From contig NZ_KV822210.1 of assembly GCF_001815865.1 (NCBI RefSeq), positions 118,138 to 182,137 of the forward strand: a stretch of 64,000 nucleotides of DNA, written 5' to 3'. The notes beneath the pieces were generated by a model. It saw only the letters and a program-made list of their open reading frames with translations. It had not been told where the DNA came from and made no database searches. Source of the DNA: Abiotrophia sp. HMSC24B09. GTDB taxonomy: Bacteria; Bacillota; Bacilli; Lactobacillales; Aerococcaceae. How positions within the stretch are numbered: the stretch's first letter is position 1; each line of letters starts with the position of its first letter. Of the stretch, positions 17,844 through 25,911 are shown piece by piece. The position numbers and the translations under genes are program-made.

Positions 17844-19811
17844 ATGGAGCTCCAAAGCCAAACGCTTATCGGACATTTTGTCTGCAATCATCAACAGTTT
17901 TACTTAGACCGGCTGACCAATAGACAGACGGGAAAGACCTATGCATTAAGTGAGAGTGAGCCCTTTGTCATCCATTGGCAGGAGGGGGGGCAACTAGCCG
18001 CTAGCCAGATGCAAGCTCAGCTTGAGAAGGAGACCGCAGAAGCCATTCAGGTAGATTACCAAGGTGACCTAGCGCGAGTCAAGGTAATCTATGAGCTAAT
18101 AGACGGTTACCTCAAATGCAAGGTTAGCCTCTTAGAGGCTAAACAGACGATTAATTTCCTAGATTTATCGGCCATGACCTTCCAGGAGGATGCCAAGTTT
18201 TATCCACCAAAGGAACAAGAGGCAATTCCTGAGATGGCAGGATTTAGTGGTTACTATGTGGCCTGTGGCCAGCCAGTCTACGCCAATAGTTTCTTCTTAG
18301 GGATGGAATTTCCCCTTGCAGAGAACCACCTAGAAGAAGGGCGCTATTGGTCCCGCTACTATCTAGGGCGAAAGGTGACTTCAGACCAACCAGTGAATTT
18401 ACATGCGACGGTTATAGGGTCAGCAGCAAGCCCTGAATTTTCAAGCATCCAACAAGCCTTTTTCGCTTATATCGATAGCATTGCATTACCAAATCGCTTC
18501 CGCCTACAATATAATTCCTGGTACGACCATATGCTGGACATCGACGAGGACAAGATTATGACTTCCTTTGCTGCCATACGAGCAGGTTTCAGTGATTATG
18601 GGGTGCCACTGGATACCTATGTGGTGGATGACGGCTGGGCCAATTATGAGAGCTTTTGGGAATTCAACGAGAAATTTCCGCTTGGCCTCTCACGTATCAA
18701 GGACCAAGTAGCTAGCTATGGCGGACAGCTTGGCCTTTGGATGGGGCCGCGGGGTGGCTATGGTGGCACGCAGCTGACCATGAGCAATTGGCTCAAGGCT
18801 CATCCAGAATTAGGACTAGGGACTAAAAATGAGCGGACTCAAGACGTCAATGTGGGCGACCCGGCCTATTTGGATGCCTTAGAAGCTAAGCTTCTAGCCT
18901 ATCAGGACCAGTATGACCTGTCTTATTGGAAGCTAGACGGCTTTTTGATTGAGCCTGCTCAGGATGATGCCTCTGGTCCCCATGGCATGCACCAGATGAC
19001 CGCAACCTACGAACGTTTGATTAAGCTTTTCCAGAACTTACGGTCCGCCTATCGTCAAAAACATGCCCAAGACCATGATGAAAAAGGGACGCAGCGGGAC
19101 CTATGGCTGAATTTAACCTCTTATGTCAATCCAAGCCCTTGGTGGCTAGCCTATGTCAATAGCCTTTGGATTCAAGTTTCTCAGGATACAGGCTACGATT
19201 CACTTGGGGAGACCGATTTGGCTCGCATGATGACCTATCGGGATGATCGTTATCACGCCTTCATTACCGAGCGATGTATCCAAGTGCCACAGAAATATTT
19301 CTATAACCATGAGCCAATCTTTGCTCATCGGGCAACTGCAGGCCTCTTAGACCATCCTATCCAGGCCAGTGTCAGTGAATTCCGTGACTACCTTTACTTT
19401 ATTGGGACGCGCGGCAATGCCTTTTGGGAGTGCTATTACTCCTACGATCTCTTCGATCATGAGCGTTGGCGTGCTAATGCCGAGGCCATTCGCTGGGTAC
19501 AGGATAACTATGACGATTGCCTTAAGAATAGTCGCTTTATCGGCCATAAGCCGGCTGACCATACGGGGCTGTATGGCTATCGCTGCTTGAGCGATGACGG
19601 ACGGCGCGTCATTCTGTCACTACGCAACCCAACAAGTCAGCCACAAACCTATGTCTTAGGGGATGGCGAACTCCAGACCCTCATGCAAGTTGCAGGTCGC
19701 GCTGTCTTAGAAAGGACGGAAAAGCGTATCTGGCAAGCTACTTTAGCGCCTCAGGAATTAGTCATCTATCAACTAACTTATGCCGATCCCATGATTGGGT
19801 CAAGAACTTAG
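17844..19811 (+). CDS. GH36-like alpha-galactosidase or alpha-N-acetylgalactosaminidase
   Basis: A 655-residue clan GH-D glycosidase with no signal peptide, so probably cytoplasmic. The N-terminal beta-sandwich (about 1-215) is followed by a TIM barrel with VDDGW at 261-265 and WKLDGF at 362-367, where Asp365 is the likely nucleophile. The usual GH36 CxxGxGR acid/base segment of AgaA/RafA enzymes is not seen, and WLNLTSYVNPSPWW occupies about that place. It may be closer to the GH36 alpha-GalNAcase subgroup. GGAGGAGAGG precedes the ATG. The convergent AraC gene probably controls it. Confidence 0.75.
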   Translation: MELQSQTLIGHFVCNHQQFYLDRLTNRQTGKTYALSESEPFVIHWQEGGQLAASQMQAQLEKETAEAIQVDYQGDLARVKVIYELIDGYLKCKVSLLEAKQTINFLDLSAMTFQEDAKFYPPKEQEAIPEMAGFSGYYVACGQPVYANSFFLGMEFPLAENHLEEGRYWSRYYLGRKVTSDQPVNLHATVIGSAASPEFSSIQQAFFAYIDSIALPNRFRLQYNSWYDHMLDIDEDKIMTSFAAIRAGFSDYGVPLDTYVVDDGWANYESFWEFNEKFPLGLSRIKDQVASYGGQLGLWMGPRGGYGGTQLTMSNWLKAHPELGLGTKNERTQDVNVGDPAYLDALEAKLLAYQDQYDLSYWKLDGFLIEPAQDDASGPHGMHQMTATYERLIKLFQNLRSAYRQKHAQDHDEKGTQRDLWLNLTSYVNPSPWWLAYVNSLWIQVSQDTGYDSLGETDLARMMTYRDDRYHAFITERCIQVPQKYFYNHEPIFAHRATAGLLDHPIQASVSEFRDYLYFIGTRGNAFWECYYSYDLFDHERWRANAEAIRWVQDNYDDCLKNSRFIGHKPADHTGLYGYRCLSDDGRRVILSLRNPTSQPQTYVLGDGELQTLMQVAGRAVLERTEKRIWQATLAPQELVIYQLTYADPMIGSRT

Positions 19812-19815
19812 AATG

Positions 19816-19847
19816 AAAAAATCCGCACTGATTGAGTGCGGATTTTT
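19816..19847. terminator. bidirectional terminator between GH36 and araC-type gene
   Basis: Stem AAAAATCCGCACT with AGTGCGGATTTTT (right arm 19835-19847), loop GATTG. Both flanks are suitable for termination on either strand. Confidence 0.9.
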
Positions 19848-19867
19848 GTATGTCATCATACTCTCGG

Positions 19868-20701
19868 CTAACGATAACGTCGACGCCATTCCATAGGCGT
19901 CATACCCTTGACACGTTTGAAGGCCGAAGAAAAGTTGAACTGATTGCTGTAGCCGATTTGCTCAGCAATGTCGCGAATGGAACGATTAGTCGAAGCCAAG
20001 AGCTCGCAGGATTGGTTGATACGATAGGTCAAAATGAACTGCGAAGGTGTCATTTGGAGCTCTTGCTTGAAGAGACGGGTAAAGTAATTGCGGTTGAGGT
20101 GGCAGATGTCTGCCAGTTGATCCACGCTGGGGTTGTCCATATAGTGGTCCTGGATATAGTGGATGGCTTCTCTAATATAGAAGGAATGAATCTCGTTAGG
20201 ACGCTGCTGAGGACTGTGCTTGGAGAAGCGAATCAGATGATCAACTAAGAGATAGAGCTGAGCAATCAGAAAGGACTCATGCTGGGAGTGGTTGCGGATG
20301 ATGGTCTCCAAGGTGTCTTTGATACTAGAGATAATCATGGGCTTATGAGGCGTAAAGATCAGGTTGTTAGCATTCAAACCTGCTTGGCGCATGAAATTAG
20401 CAGCCTTGAGTCCGTTGAACTCAATCCAACAATAGGTCCAGGGATCGTCTTGGTCGGCAGTATAGGAACAGACCGTGTTAGGGGGCATGAGAAAGCCTTG
20501 GCCTGGTCCCAGTTGAATGGCCTCGTGCTTCTCATTCTCAAGAAAGCTCCCCCGCCCCGACAAGATGTAGTGGAAGAGGTAATTATGGGTCAGGGTGGGC
20601 CCATAATGATGCCAGGGGTCACACTTCTCCTTGCCAAACTGAATGGGGTAGAGATCAACAGAAGATATATTATGGAAAACGTAAAACTCTTGCTCGGACA
20701 T
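19868..20701 (-). CDS. AraC-family transcriptional regulator
   Basis: A 277-residue regulator with an N-terminal cupin-like sugar-sensing domain (PGQGFLMPP segment around 70) and a C-terminal double helix-turn-helix AraC domain (about 180-277), including LNRNYFTRLFKQ and IGYSNQFNFSSAFKRVKGMTP. This type usually activates alpha-galactoside or raffinose genes (MsmR/RafR-like). The convergent GH36 gene is the obvious target, in keeping with its lack of a good -35. The ATG at 20701 is used because GAGGTGAT lies just upstream; a GTG start inside that site was rejected. Confidence 0.88.
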   Translation of the reverse strand: MSEQEFYVFHNISSVDLYPIQFGKEKCDPWHHYGPTLTHNYLFHYILSGRGSFLENEKHEAIQLGPGQGFLMPPNTVCSYTADQDDPWTYCWIEFNGLKAANFMRQAGLNANNLIFTPHKPMIISSIKDTLETIIRNHSQHESFLIAQLYLLVDHLIRFSKHSPQQRPNEIHSFYIREAIHYIQDHYMDNPSVDQLADICHLNRNYFTRLFKQELQMTPSQFILTYRINQSCELLASTNRSIRDIAEQIGYSNQFNFSSAFKRVKGMTPMEWRRRYR

Positions 20702-21196
20702 GGATATCACCTCGTCTGATAGAAGTTATAATACTATTATAATGCTAGTTAGCTTGGATAGTCAATTTAGATATGTTGTGTATATAATGAAAATTTGTGT
20801 AGCTAAGTTAGAATTGGAGACGCGAATGGAGAAGCCGAATATTCTCATATCTATGAGTTGGCTTAGGCTTAACCAATGCTGAGACGGTGACAAGTGTTCT
20901 CGACTAGTAAAGGTCATAGTAGGGATATAAACAGAAGTTTTGTAGTAAATATAGTGGGACGAAACATTTAAAATCCGAAAGTCAGCAGAAAGTTGACAAA
21001 ATACAAGATGTGAATAGATGAAATGTTGATTTATCAGGTTTTTATCGGGTGTATAGGGTTAAATCTAGCGAGAAGGAAAAGGGAGAAAGCTTTACCAAGC
21101 TTTGAGAACTTTGGTATAATGATGCCATATTAATAGTCTATTAATTAAAGTCCTAACGGCATTAGGTTGGTTAGGGCAGACTGTGAGGTATGGAAA
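20702..21196. other. 495-bp non-coding stretch with one promoter
   Basis: A-rich sequence between the AraC gene and the membrane-protein island. No frame has both a ribosome site and a plausible protein. The only clear signal is an extended -10, TGGTATAAT at 21112-21120, which probably drives the membrane-protein genes. The rest may hold upstream sites for the AraC gene, but none stands out. Confidence 0.55.
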
Positions 21197-21583
21197 ATGA
21201 CGGAAGAAGTCAAGCAAAACCATCAACCAGGCTTTGAGAAATATATGAAGATCTATACGGCTTTGAGGCTGATAACCCTCGTGACAGGGATTTATATGTT
21301 AAAACTCCCAGTCATATGGTTAGTATACTTAGGCCGTCTGCTAGCCTTTTATTGGTTGATGACAGGTTGGAAAACCAATGATGGCCGACGTTTCAACTAT
21401 GGCTTTATCCTAGATACTATCTTGTCAGTACTTGAACTTTCGGTTTGGGTGGTAGGGCTACTTGTGGCGTGGCCATACGTAATTTTGGCATTATCCTATG
21501 CGCCAATGTTTTTGATTTTTATAACTCCAATTATAGTGTGGACAGTGCTTTTTATAGCCAAGCTTCGCTTTGGTTCAGACTAA
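21197..21583 (+). CDS. four-helix membrane protein, family unit copy 1
   Basis: A 128-residue protein with about four membrane helices (near 20-38, 38-57, 70-95, 98-122). It matches the next gene over its full length (for example YTALRLITLVTG against YTALRVLTLITG), so the two are tandem paralogues. A short signature, an aromatic pair GW at 57-58 followed 15 residues later by Asp73, recurs in the larger membrane proteins downstream. I do not recognise a known family. The ATG at 21197 follows GAGGTATGG; an upstream in-frame GTG lacks a site. Confidence 0.6.
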   Translation: MTEEVKQNHQPGFEKYMKIYTALRLITLVTGIYMLKLPVIWLVYLGRLLAFYWLMTGWKTNDGRRFNYGFILDTILSVLELSVWVVGLLVAWPYVILALSYAPMFLIFITPIIVWTVLFIAKLRFGSD

Positions 21584-21651
21584 TAGGGTCTATATGGCGG
21601 ATAAAGGCGCAGAGATTAGTTGAATTTATAGGTATAGGAGTGATTTGATTG

Positions 21652-22098
21652 ATGGACGAAGCTAAAAAGACTAGCAAATCCGAATTTAACCAATACATGA
21701 CTGCTTACACGGCTTTGCGAGTATTAACGCTGATAACAGGATTAATTTTATTGTCGTTCCCATTTGTATTTTGGTTTGTATACTTTGGGCGCATATTGGC
21801 TTTCTGTTGGTTGATGGTAGCGTGGAAAGACTATGATGAATCAAAGTTAAAAAATGGCTACCGTTTGGACCTGATTTTGACAATCGCAGAATTTGTTTTG
21901 TGTCTTATTTCATTCTCATATTTCCCATTATTCCAATTTGCTTTATATGTAAGCAATGGGCTTGTCCTGATACTATTGATAATCCCTATCATAATCTGGC
22001 TAGCGCTTCTGAGCGCCAAGAACCGCTTCGAGGAAGCCAAGGATGCCTGGCTATATGAAATGGAAATTAAGAGGTTCAACCGTCAATTGCAAGATTAG
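21652..22098 (+). CDS. four-helix membrane protein, family unit copy 2
   Basis: A 148-residue paralogue of the preceding protein, with the same four-helix layout, the same aromatic position (AW at 57-58) and Asp73, plus a charged C-terminal extension of about 25 residues (EEAKDAWLYEMEIKRFNRQLQD). AGGAG precedes the ATG by 11 bases. Function unknown. The extension is predicted cytoplasmic if the N-terminus is inside. A decayed third copy follows directly. Confidence 0.6.
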   Translation: MDEAKKTSKSEFNQYMTAYTALRVLTLITGLILLSFPFVFWFVYFGRILAFCWLMVAWKDYDESKLKNGYRLDLILTIAEFVLCLISFSYFPLFQFALYVSNGLVLILLIIPIIIWLALLSAKNRFEEAKDAWLYEMEIKRFNRQLQD

Positions 22099-22110
22099 TA
22101 AGGGGGCCTA

Positions 22111-22240
22111 ATAACAGAATAAATCGAGAAAGATAACTAAGCAGGCTTCGAAGGATTCATGGTCTTATATACTGTTTTAAGAATTTATTTATCGTACTAG
22201 TTCTCTTTATATTAGAGTTATCGCCAGTCTACATACAGTG
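22111..22240 (+). pseudogene. decayed third copy of the four-helix family gene
   Basis: Reading from 22111, the bases align without gaps to the start of the gene at 21197, but the start codon is ATA, a stop replaces codon 4, another replaces codon 11, and the segment AGFEGFMVLYTVLR then matches PGFEKYMKIYTALR. A further stop and a frame change follow, after which LVLFILELSPVY matches the helix 1-2 region. The remainder of the gene is gone. This is a genuine remnant of a third tandem copy. Confidence 0.8.
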
Positions 22241-22310
22241 CTGTCTTGCCTAGCTAGTTCTAACTAGGCAAAGCCAGTAAGAGTTAATATCCCTAAGAGG
22301 AGGAAAATAT

Positions 22311-23501
22311 ATGCAAGTTAGCAGGTCAGTATCTAATCAGCAAGGTTGGTTGCTGGAATGCCAACTAGTCTATCTTTTATTCCAGCTTAGCCGAGTTGTT
22401 TTTGGTTCTGTTATGGTCGGACGGATTGGGCAGAGTGATTTGTGGAACCTATTGCTGGAGGAACTCATCTTTTTATTACCACTAGTATTAACCTGGTTAG
22501 GCTATAAATCACAGCAAGCTTGGTGTCATTATTTCGCTGGGGCGACCAATGCCGGTATCGTAATCCATTTCTTCGCAAGCCATGATATTCGAGAGTTATC
22601 CGTCTTTTTCCACCCTATCGCTTTCTTGGCCATATGCACAATTCTCTATATTCCAGTAGTGCCAGTGCTTTATTGTGCCCATCAGCAATTTTTGGTAGGG
22701 CGTGAACTTAGCAAGCGGGAGTCTCGATTAAAGCTAGCTACAACCATGGGGACTAAATCGCTTGATCGTGTTTTATTAGGCTATCTCTTCGTTAAAGGAT
22801 GGCTGATGGTCGTTTTACGTTTGCAATATTTCCTTGGACTGACATATCTGTTAGTAATTGCCTTATGGTTAGCGACAATCCACTTAACATGGTGGGGCTA
22901 CCGTCATCATCGCTCGGACTTGCTTAAGCTTGCCTGGATTTTAGATGTAGTTTATCTCCTGATGGGGATTTGGCCTTTTGTAGCGGCTCCGATTTTTTAT
23001 AATTTGAACTATTACGAGACCTGGATGAAAGTAATCTTCAACCTAGGCTGGTCTGTTCTATTCTTGGTAGGGCTACCGGCACTAGCTCTATTGCTTTTAT
23101 GGAAGCTCAAGGCTAGCGTTAAGGGCTATGTCTTTGGCGTGACGTCCCATTACCAAGGGGCAGAGGCCTATCAGTTACAAGATTTAGACCAAGTATTGAC
23201 CCAAGCAGAGTCCTTATCTGGACAATCGATTGAATGTCGAATGATCATCGATGAGAAGGGCTTTTTAGGACAAGTAGGGGATGCTTACTGGTTTACTTTC
23301 AGTCAGTCTACTGGTGGGGAAGCCACAGCTAAAGTTCTGCGAGTGCGCGTTCAGGGGAAAGTCCCACAGGCTATCAGCAGTTGGCAGGGAGTCCTAACCC
23401 TTCGTGGTCAAGTAGGCTATCATGAAACAGACAGTCAGGCCATTCCAGATGGCTGGTATTTGGATGCAGATTGGCTTGCATTTGTGCCAGACAAGAGTTA
23501 A
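22311..23501 (+). CDS. membrane protein with two four-helix units and a C-terminal soluble domain
   Basis: A 396-residue protein of unknown family. About eight membrane helices fall into two halves (residues about 15-130 and 150-270), each with the signature seen in the small neighbours: GY at 64-65 with N80, and GY at 196-197 with D212. A soluble domain (about 275-396), rich in beta strands by eye, follows. AGAGGAGGAAAAT gives a strong ribosome site. The pattern suggests internal duplication of the four-helix unit plus domain gain. No enzyme or transporter motif seen. Confidence 0.6.
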   Translation: MQVSRSVSNQQGWLLECQLVYLLFQLSRVVFGSVMVGRIGQSDLWNLLLEELIFLLPLVLTWLGYKSQQAWCHYFAGATNAGIVIHFFASHDIRELSVFFHPIAFLAICTILYIPVVPVLYCAHQQFLVGRELSKRESRLKLATTMGTKSLDRVLLGYLFVKGWLMVVLRLQYFLGLTYLLVIALWLATIHLTWWGYRHHRSDLLKLAWILDVVYLLMGIWPFVAAPIFYNLNYYETWMKVIFNLGWSVLFLVGLPALALLLLWKLKASVKGYVFGVTSHYQGAEAYQLQDLDQVLTQAESLSGQSIECRMIIDEKGFLGQVGDAYWFTFSQSTGGEATAKVLRVRVQGKVPQAISSWQGVLTLRGQVGYHETDSQAIPDGWYLDADWLAFVPDKS

Positions 23502-23514
23502 GAACTAATATGAG

Positions 23515-23541
23515 AAAGTGCGGGCGAGTCCGCACTTTTTT
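23515..23541 (+). terminator. terminator after the 396-residue membrane protein
   Basis: Stem AAAGTGCGG (23515-23523) with CCGCACTTT (23530-23538), then further T residues. Confidence 0.85.
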
Positions 23542-23575
23542 GAGCTAGTCGGTTAATGACGCCTTTTGGGGAGTC

Positions 23576-23584
23576 TGTTATAAT
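23576..23584 (+). promoter_or_regulatory. extended -10 promoter for the next membrane-protein gene
   Basis: TGTTATAAT at 23576-23584 lies between a terminator and the ribosome site at about 23595. No clear -35. Confidence 0.5.
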
Positions 23585-23609
23585 AAAAGAAGGGAAAGGA
23601 GGGACTGCC

Positions 23610-24431
23610 ATGGAACCCATAGTGGACAAAGCACGTCAAGAACGCGCTTTTGCCTTGTTTTTAGCCTTCAAGGTGCTGGCCGGTTTATGGATATACCAGA
23701 ACATCTTTAACTGGGACTTCATTAACTTGCCTTTTGCTGCCTGGCTGCTAGCTATGGCAGTCACCTGGATGGCCTGGTTATTTCAATCTGGGGCTATCAT
23801 GCGATGGGCCTATCGATTGGAGTGGCTAGGGCTAGTTGTGCTCTGGGGGCGTCTGCTGATGGGGCTGCTTGTGCCAGGACAAGGAAGTACAAAACTAAGG
23901 ACTGCCTACGAAGTCGACTTGATGATTCGGTCAGGGGTCTTCTTCCTCGCTTCGCTATTTTGGAGCCATCGCCTTAAAAAATTTGCCCAAGCTTGGCCTA
24001 AACCAGAAAGGGCTCGAAACAAGAAGCAAGTAGCCTTGGAGCGTCATCAGTTGGGCTTGGCTTACTTACAGACGGGGATGTTGCTCTATTTTTTAGTCCC
24101 TTTATTGAATAATTTGCGTTTTGGTTTTAATAATTTAGATTGGCGTGAAGCAGCGCTTCTCAATGGTCTATTAGTTTTGGGCGCTATTCTAGCGACGGTG
24201 GCTCGTTATGGTCAGACCTGGCGGCTTTATCTTGGGCTCACCGGGGTCAATCTCCTGCTCTTCAGCCATCCTTTTCTTTTTTGGCTCATGATGCGGGGCG
24301 GTGTGGGCGTCGGTCCTGCCTATTGGCGGAGCCTGGTCTTGTACCTGCCTTTTGCCTATTTGTCGGCGCAAAGCCTATGGCTAGCGAAATGTCTGGGTAA
24401 AAAGGCGCTACAAAATAAACAGTGTGGATAG
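23610..24431 (+). CDS. membrane protein, apparently a double four-helix unit
   Basis: A 273-residue protein with about eight hydrophobic helices and no recognised family. The first half carries the island's signature: AW at 55-56 and Glu71 fifteen residues after it, with the same helix order as the small paralogues. The second half has a looser version around ARYGQTW. A basic linker (about 121-145) joins the halves. AAAGGAGGG precedes the ATG at 23610; an upstream in-frame start overlaps the promoter region and was rejected. Function unknown. Confidence 0.6.
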   Translation: MEPIVDKARQERAFALFLAFKVLAGLWIYQNIFNWDFINLPFAAWLLAMAVTWMAWLFQSGAIMRWAYRLEWLGLVVLWGRLLMGLLVPGQGSTKLRTAYEVDLMIRSGVFFLASLFWSHRLKKFAQAWPKPERARNKKQVALERHQLGLAYLQTGMLLYFLVPLLNNLRFGFNNLDWREAALLNGLLVLGAILATVARYGQTWRLYLGLTGVNLLLFSHPFLFWLMMRGGVGVGPAYWRSLVLYLPFAYLSAQSLWLAKCLGKKALQNKQCG

Positions 24432-24474
24432 TAAAGAATGCAAAATATGTCGATGTTGTAAAATAAGTCAGATA

Positions 24475-24504
24475 AAAACAGGCTCTTAGAGCCTGTTTTC
24501 TTTT
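24475..24504. terminator. terminator closing the membrane-protein island
   Basis: Stem AAAACAGGCTC (24475-24485) with GAGCCTGTTTT (24489-24499), then CTTTT. Confidence 0.85.
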
Positions 24505-24661
24505 GGATAATGACAAAAATCTCTCTCTGTTTGTGAATAAACATAGGGAAAGCTAGTTGCTGTAAGCGATTTATTGTGATATACTGTAGGCGAAAATGGG
24601 CTAGGCGTGGCTATCATGGAAAGTAGGATTCAGTGTTTGGTATAACAAAGGAGAGAATCGT

Positions 24662-25504
24662 ATGAGTTGTATTACCAAGATCAAAAGTGCCCTAGGATCA
24701 ATGACAGCGACTGAACAGATGATTGGTCGCTATATACTGGAGCACCGGCATGAAGTGTTAGATATGAATACTGTGGAGTTAGGTTTTGCTTCTGGAACAT
24801 CGGGGGCGGCTTGGACTCGCTTTGCTAAGAAGATGGGTTATAAAGGCTTGCCTGCCTTAAAATTGGACTTGGCACAGGACCGGACTGATGAGGAAATGCC
24901 AGAGGTGGATCTCTTTTTAGATCCTAAAGATTGTCTGTCTAAGCTCATCCATAAGACCCAAAGTATCCTAGAACAGAATCTACGCCAGACCTATGAGCTC
25001 ATGGATGAAACAGATCTAGCGCAAGCCATTGATTGGATGGCTAGCGCCCATCGTCTCTTCCTCTGCGGAATTGGAGGCAGTGGCGTAGTTTGCATGGACT
25101 TGGTTCATAAGTTGACGCGAATTAATCGTCCAGTCACCTATGATCGTGACACTCATATACTAATGGCGCAAATGGCGCACTGTATGCCTGGCGATGTGGT
25201 GCTGGTAGTCAGTTATAGTGGTAGCACCCATAGTGTCAATCAAATGGCCTACCTTGCTAAGGAGCAGGGTGCCAAAATAATCGCTATCACGGGACATAAT
25301 CTCAAGGCGCCCCTCGTCAGCCTTGCTGATATTTGCCTTTTCATCCCTCAAGATGAAAAAGAAATTCGCCTAGGCTCGGTTACTTCCCGAGATGGATCTT
25401 TGATTATTACCGACTTGCTCTACTATGGGGTGGCTCAACGCCAATTCCATGCAACCAAGGAGCATTTGGTTAAAACTCGGAAGATGATTCGAAAGATGGA
25501 TTAA
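24662..25504 (+). CDS. RpiR-family regulator (HTH plus SIS domain)
   Basis: A 280-residue regulator. The N-terminal HTH_6 domain (about 1-75) is of the RpiR type, with MTATEQMIGRYILEH and FASGTSGAAWTRFAKKMGYKG. A SIS domain (about 110-250) with FLCGIGGSG and VSYSGSTHSV binds phosphosugars. Such proteins respond to amino-sugar or hexose phosphates. The GGAGAG ribosome site is good. The next gene on the same strand lies 400 bases away beyond a perfect palindrome, which may be its operator. Some members of this type also act as repressors of PTS or glycan operons. Confidence 0.9.
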   Translation: MSCITKIKSALGSMTATEQMIGRYILEHRHEVLDMNTVELGFASGTSGAAWTRFAKKMGYKGLPALKLDLAQDRTDEEMPEVDLFLDPKDCLSKLIHKTQSILEQNLRQTYELMDETDLAQAIDWMASAHRLFLCGIGGSGVVCMDLVHKLTRINRPVTYDRDTHILMAQMAHCMPGDVVLVVSYSGSTHSVNQMAYLAKEQGAKIIAITGHNLKAPLVSLADICLFIPQDEKEIRLGSVTSRDGSLIITDLLYYGVAQRQFHATKEHLVKTRKMIRKMD

Positions 25505-25507
25505 AGC

Positions 25508-25537
25508 AAAAGGTTGGGCCTAAACCCAACCTTTTTT
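25508..25537. terminator. terminator after the RpiR gene
   Basis: Stem AAAAGGTTGGG (25508-25518) with CCCAACCTTTT (25525-25535) and a TTTTTT run. Confidence 0.88.
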
Positions 25538-25715
25538 GTCCATATAGGGTGAATAAACTAGGAGCTCAAGTTCCTAATGATTAGCAGATTTTATAAGTAG
25601 ATTCAGCGGATTTTTTTAAAAGGCGTTTTGAAAAGAATTTATTTCGACCAATGCTTATATAATGAGGAAAATGCTCCTGAAATATAATTTTCTTAAGCGG
25701 TCACGATTTTATGGT

Positions 25716-25737
25716 GAGTTCGGGTTAACCCGAACTC
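25716..25737. promoter_or_regulatory. perfect 22-bp palindrome, candidate operator
   Basis: GAGTTCGGGTT is followed directly by its exact reverse complement, with no spacer. It lies about 63 bases upstream of the -35 of the next gene and 210 bases after the RpiR stop. No T run follows, so it is not a terminator. Symmetry and position suggest a binding site for a dimeric regulator, with the RpiR protein a natural candidate. Confidence 0.5.
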
Positions 25738-25791
25738 GGCGTATAAAATTGACCCGATATAGTTACATCAAGACTAGCGCCCCCTAAAAAC

Positions 25792-25828
25792 ATAAACCGT
25801 TTACATAACTGACGAATCATGCTATACT
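25792..25828 (+). promoter_or_regulatory. promoter with overlapping cre-like site
   Basis: TTTACA (25800-25805) and TATACT (25823-25828) are spaced by 17 bases, with TGC before the -10 (extended). The 14 bases 25792-25805 match the CcpA cre consensus except at the first two positions, and cover the -35. This suggests catabolite repression of the gene at 25912. Confidence 0.65.
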
Positions 25829-25911
25829 AATTAATAACAAAATGTAAACAAAAAGGCGTAATCAAGTGTTAGGGTTGTTCTGATTAAGAAATAATAGAAA
25901 GAAGGATTCAC

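Noticed and set aside
19832..20719. Two plus-strand frames of 138 and 146 codons
   Set aside because: They are antisense to the AraC gene, whose domain pattern and ribosome site are convincing, and they match no family.
20700..20882. 60-codon frame upstream of the membrane-protein island
   Set aside because: No ribosome site, overlaps the AraC start and promoter region, and looks non-coding.
22246..22271. Inverted repeat TTGCCTAG/CTAGGCAA as a terminator
   Set aside because: It has no U-tract on either strand, so termination is not supported; it may be part of the decaying gene copy.
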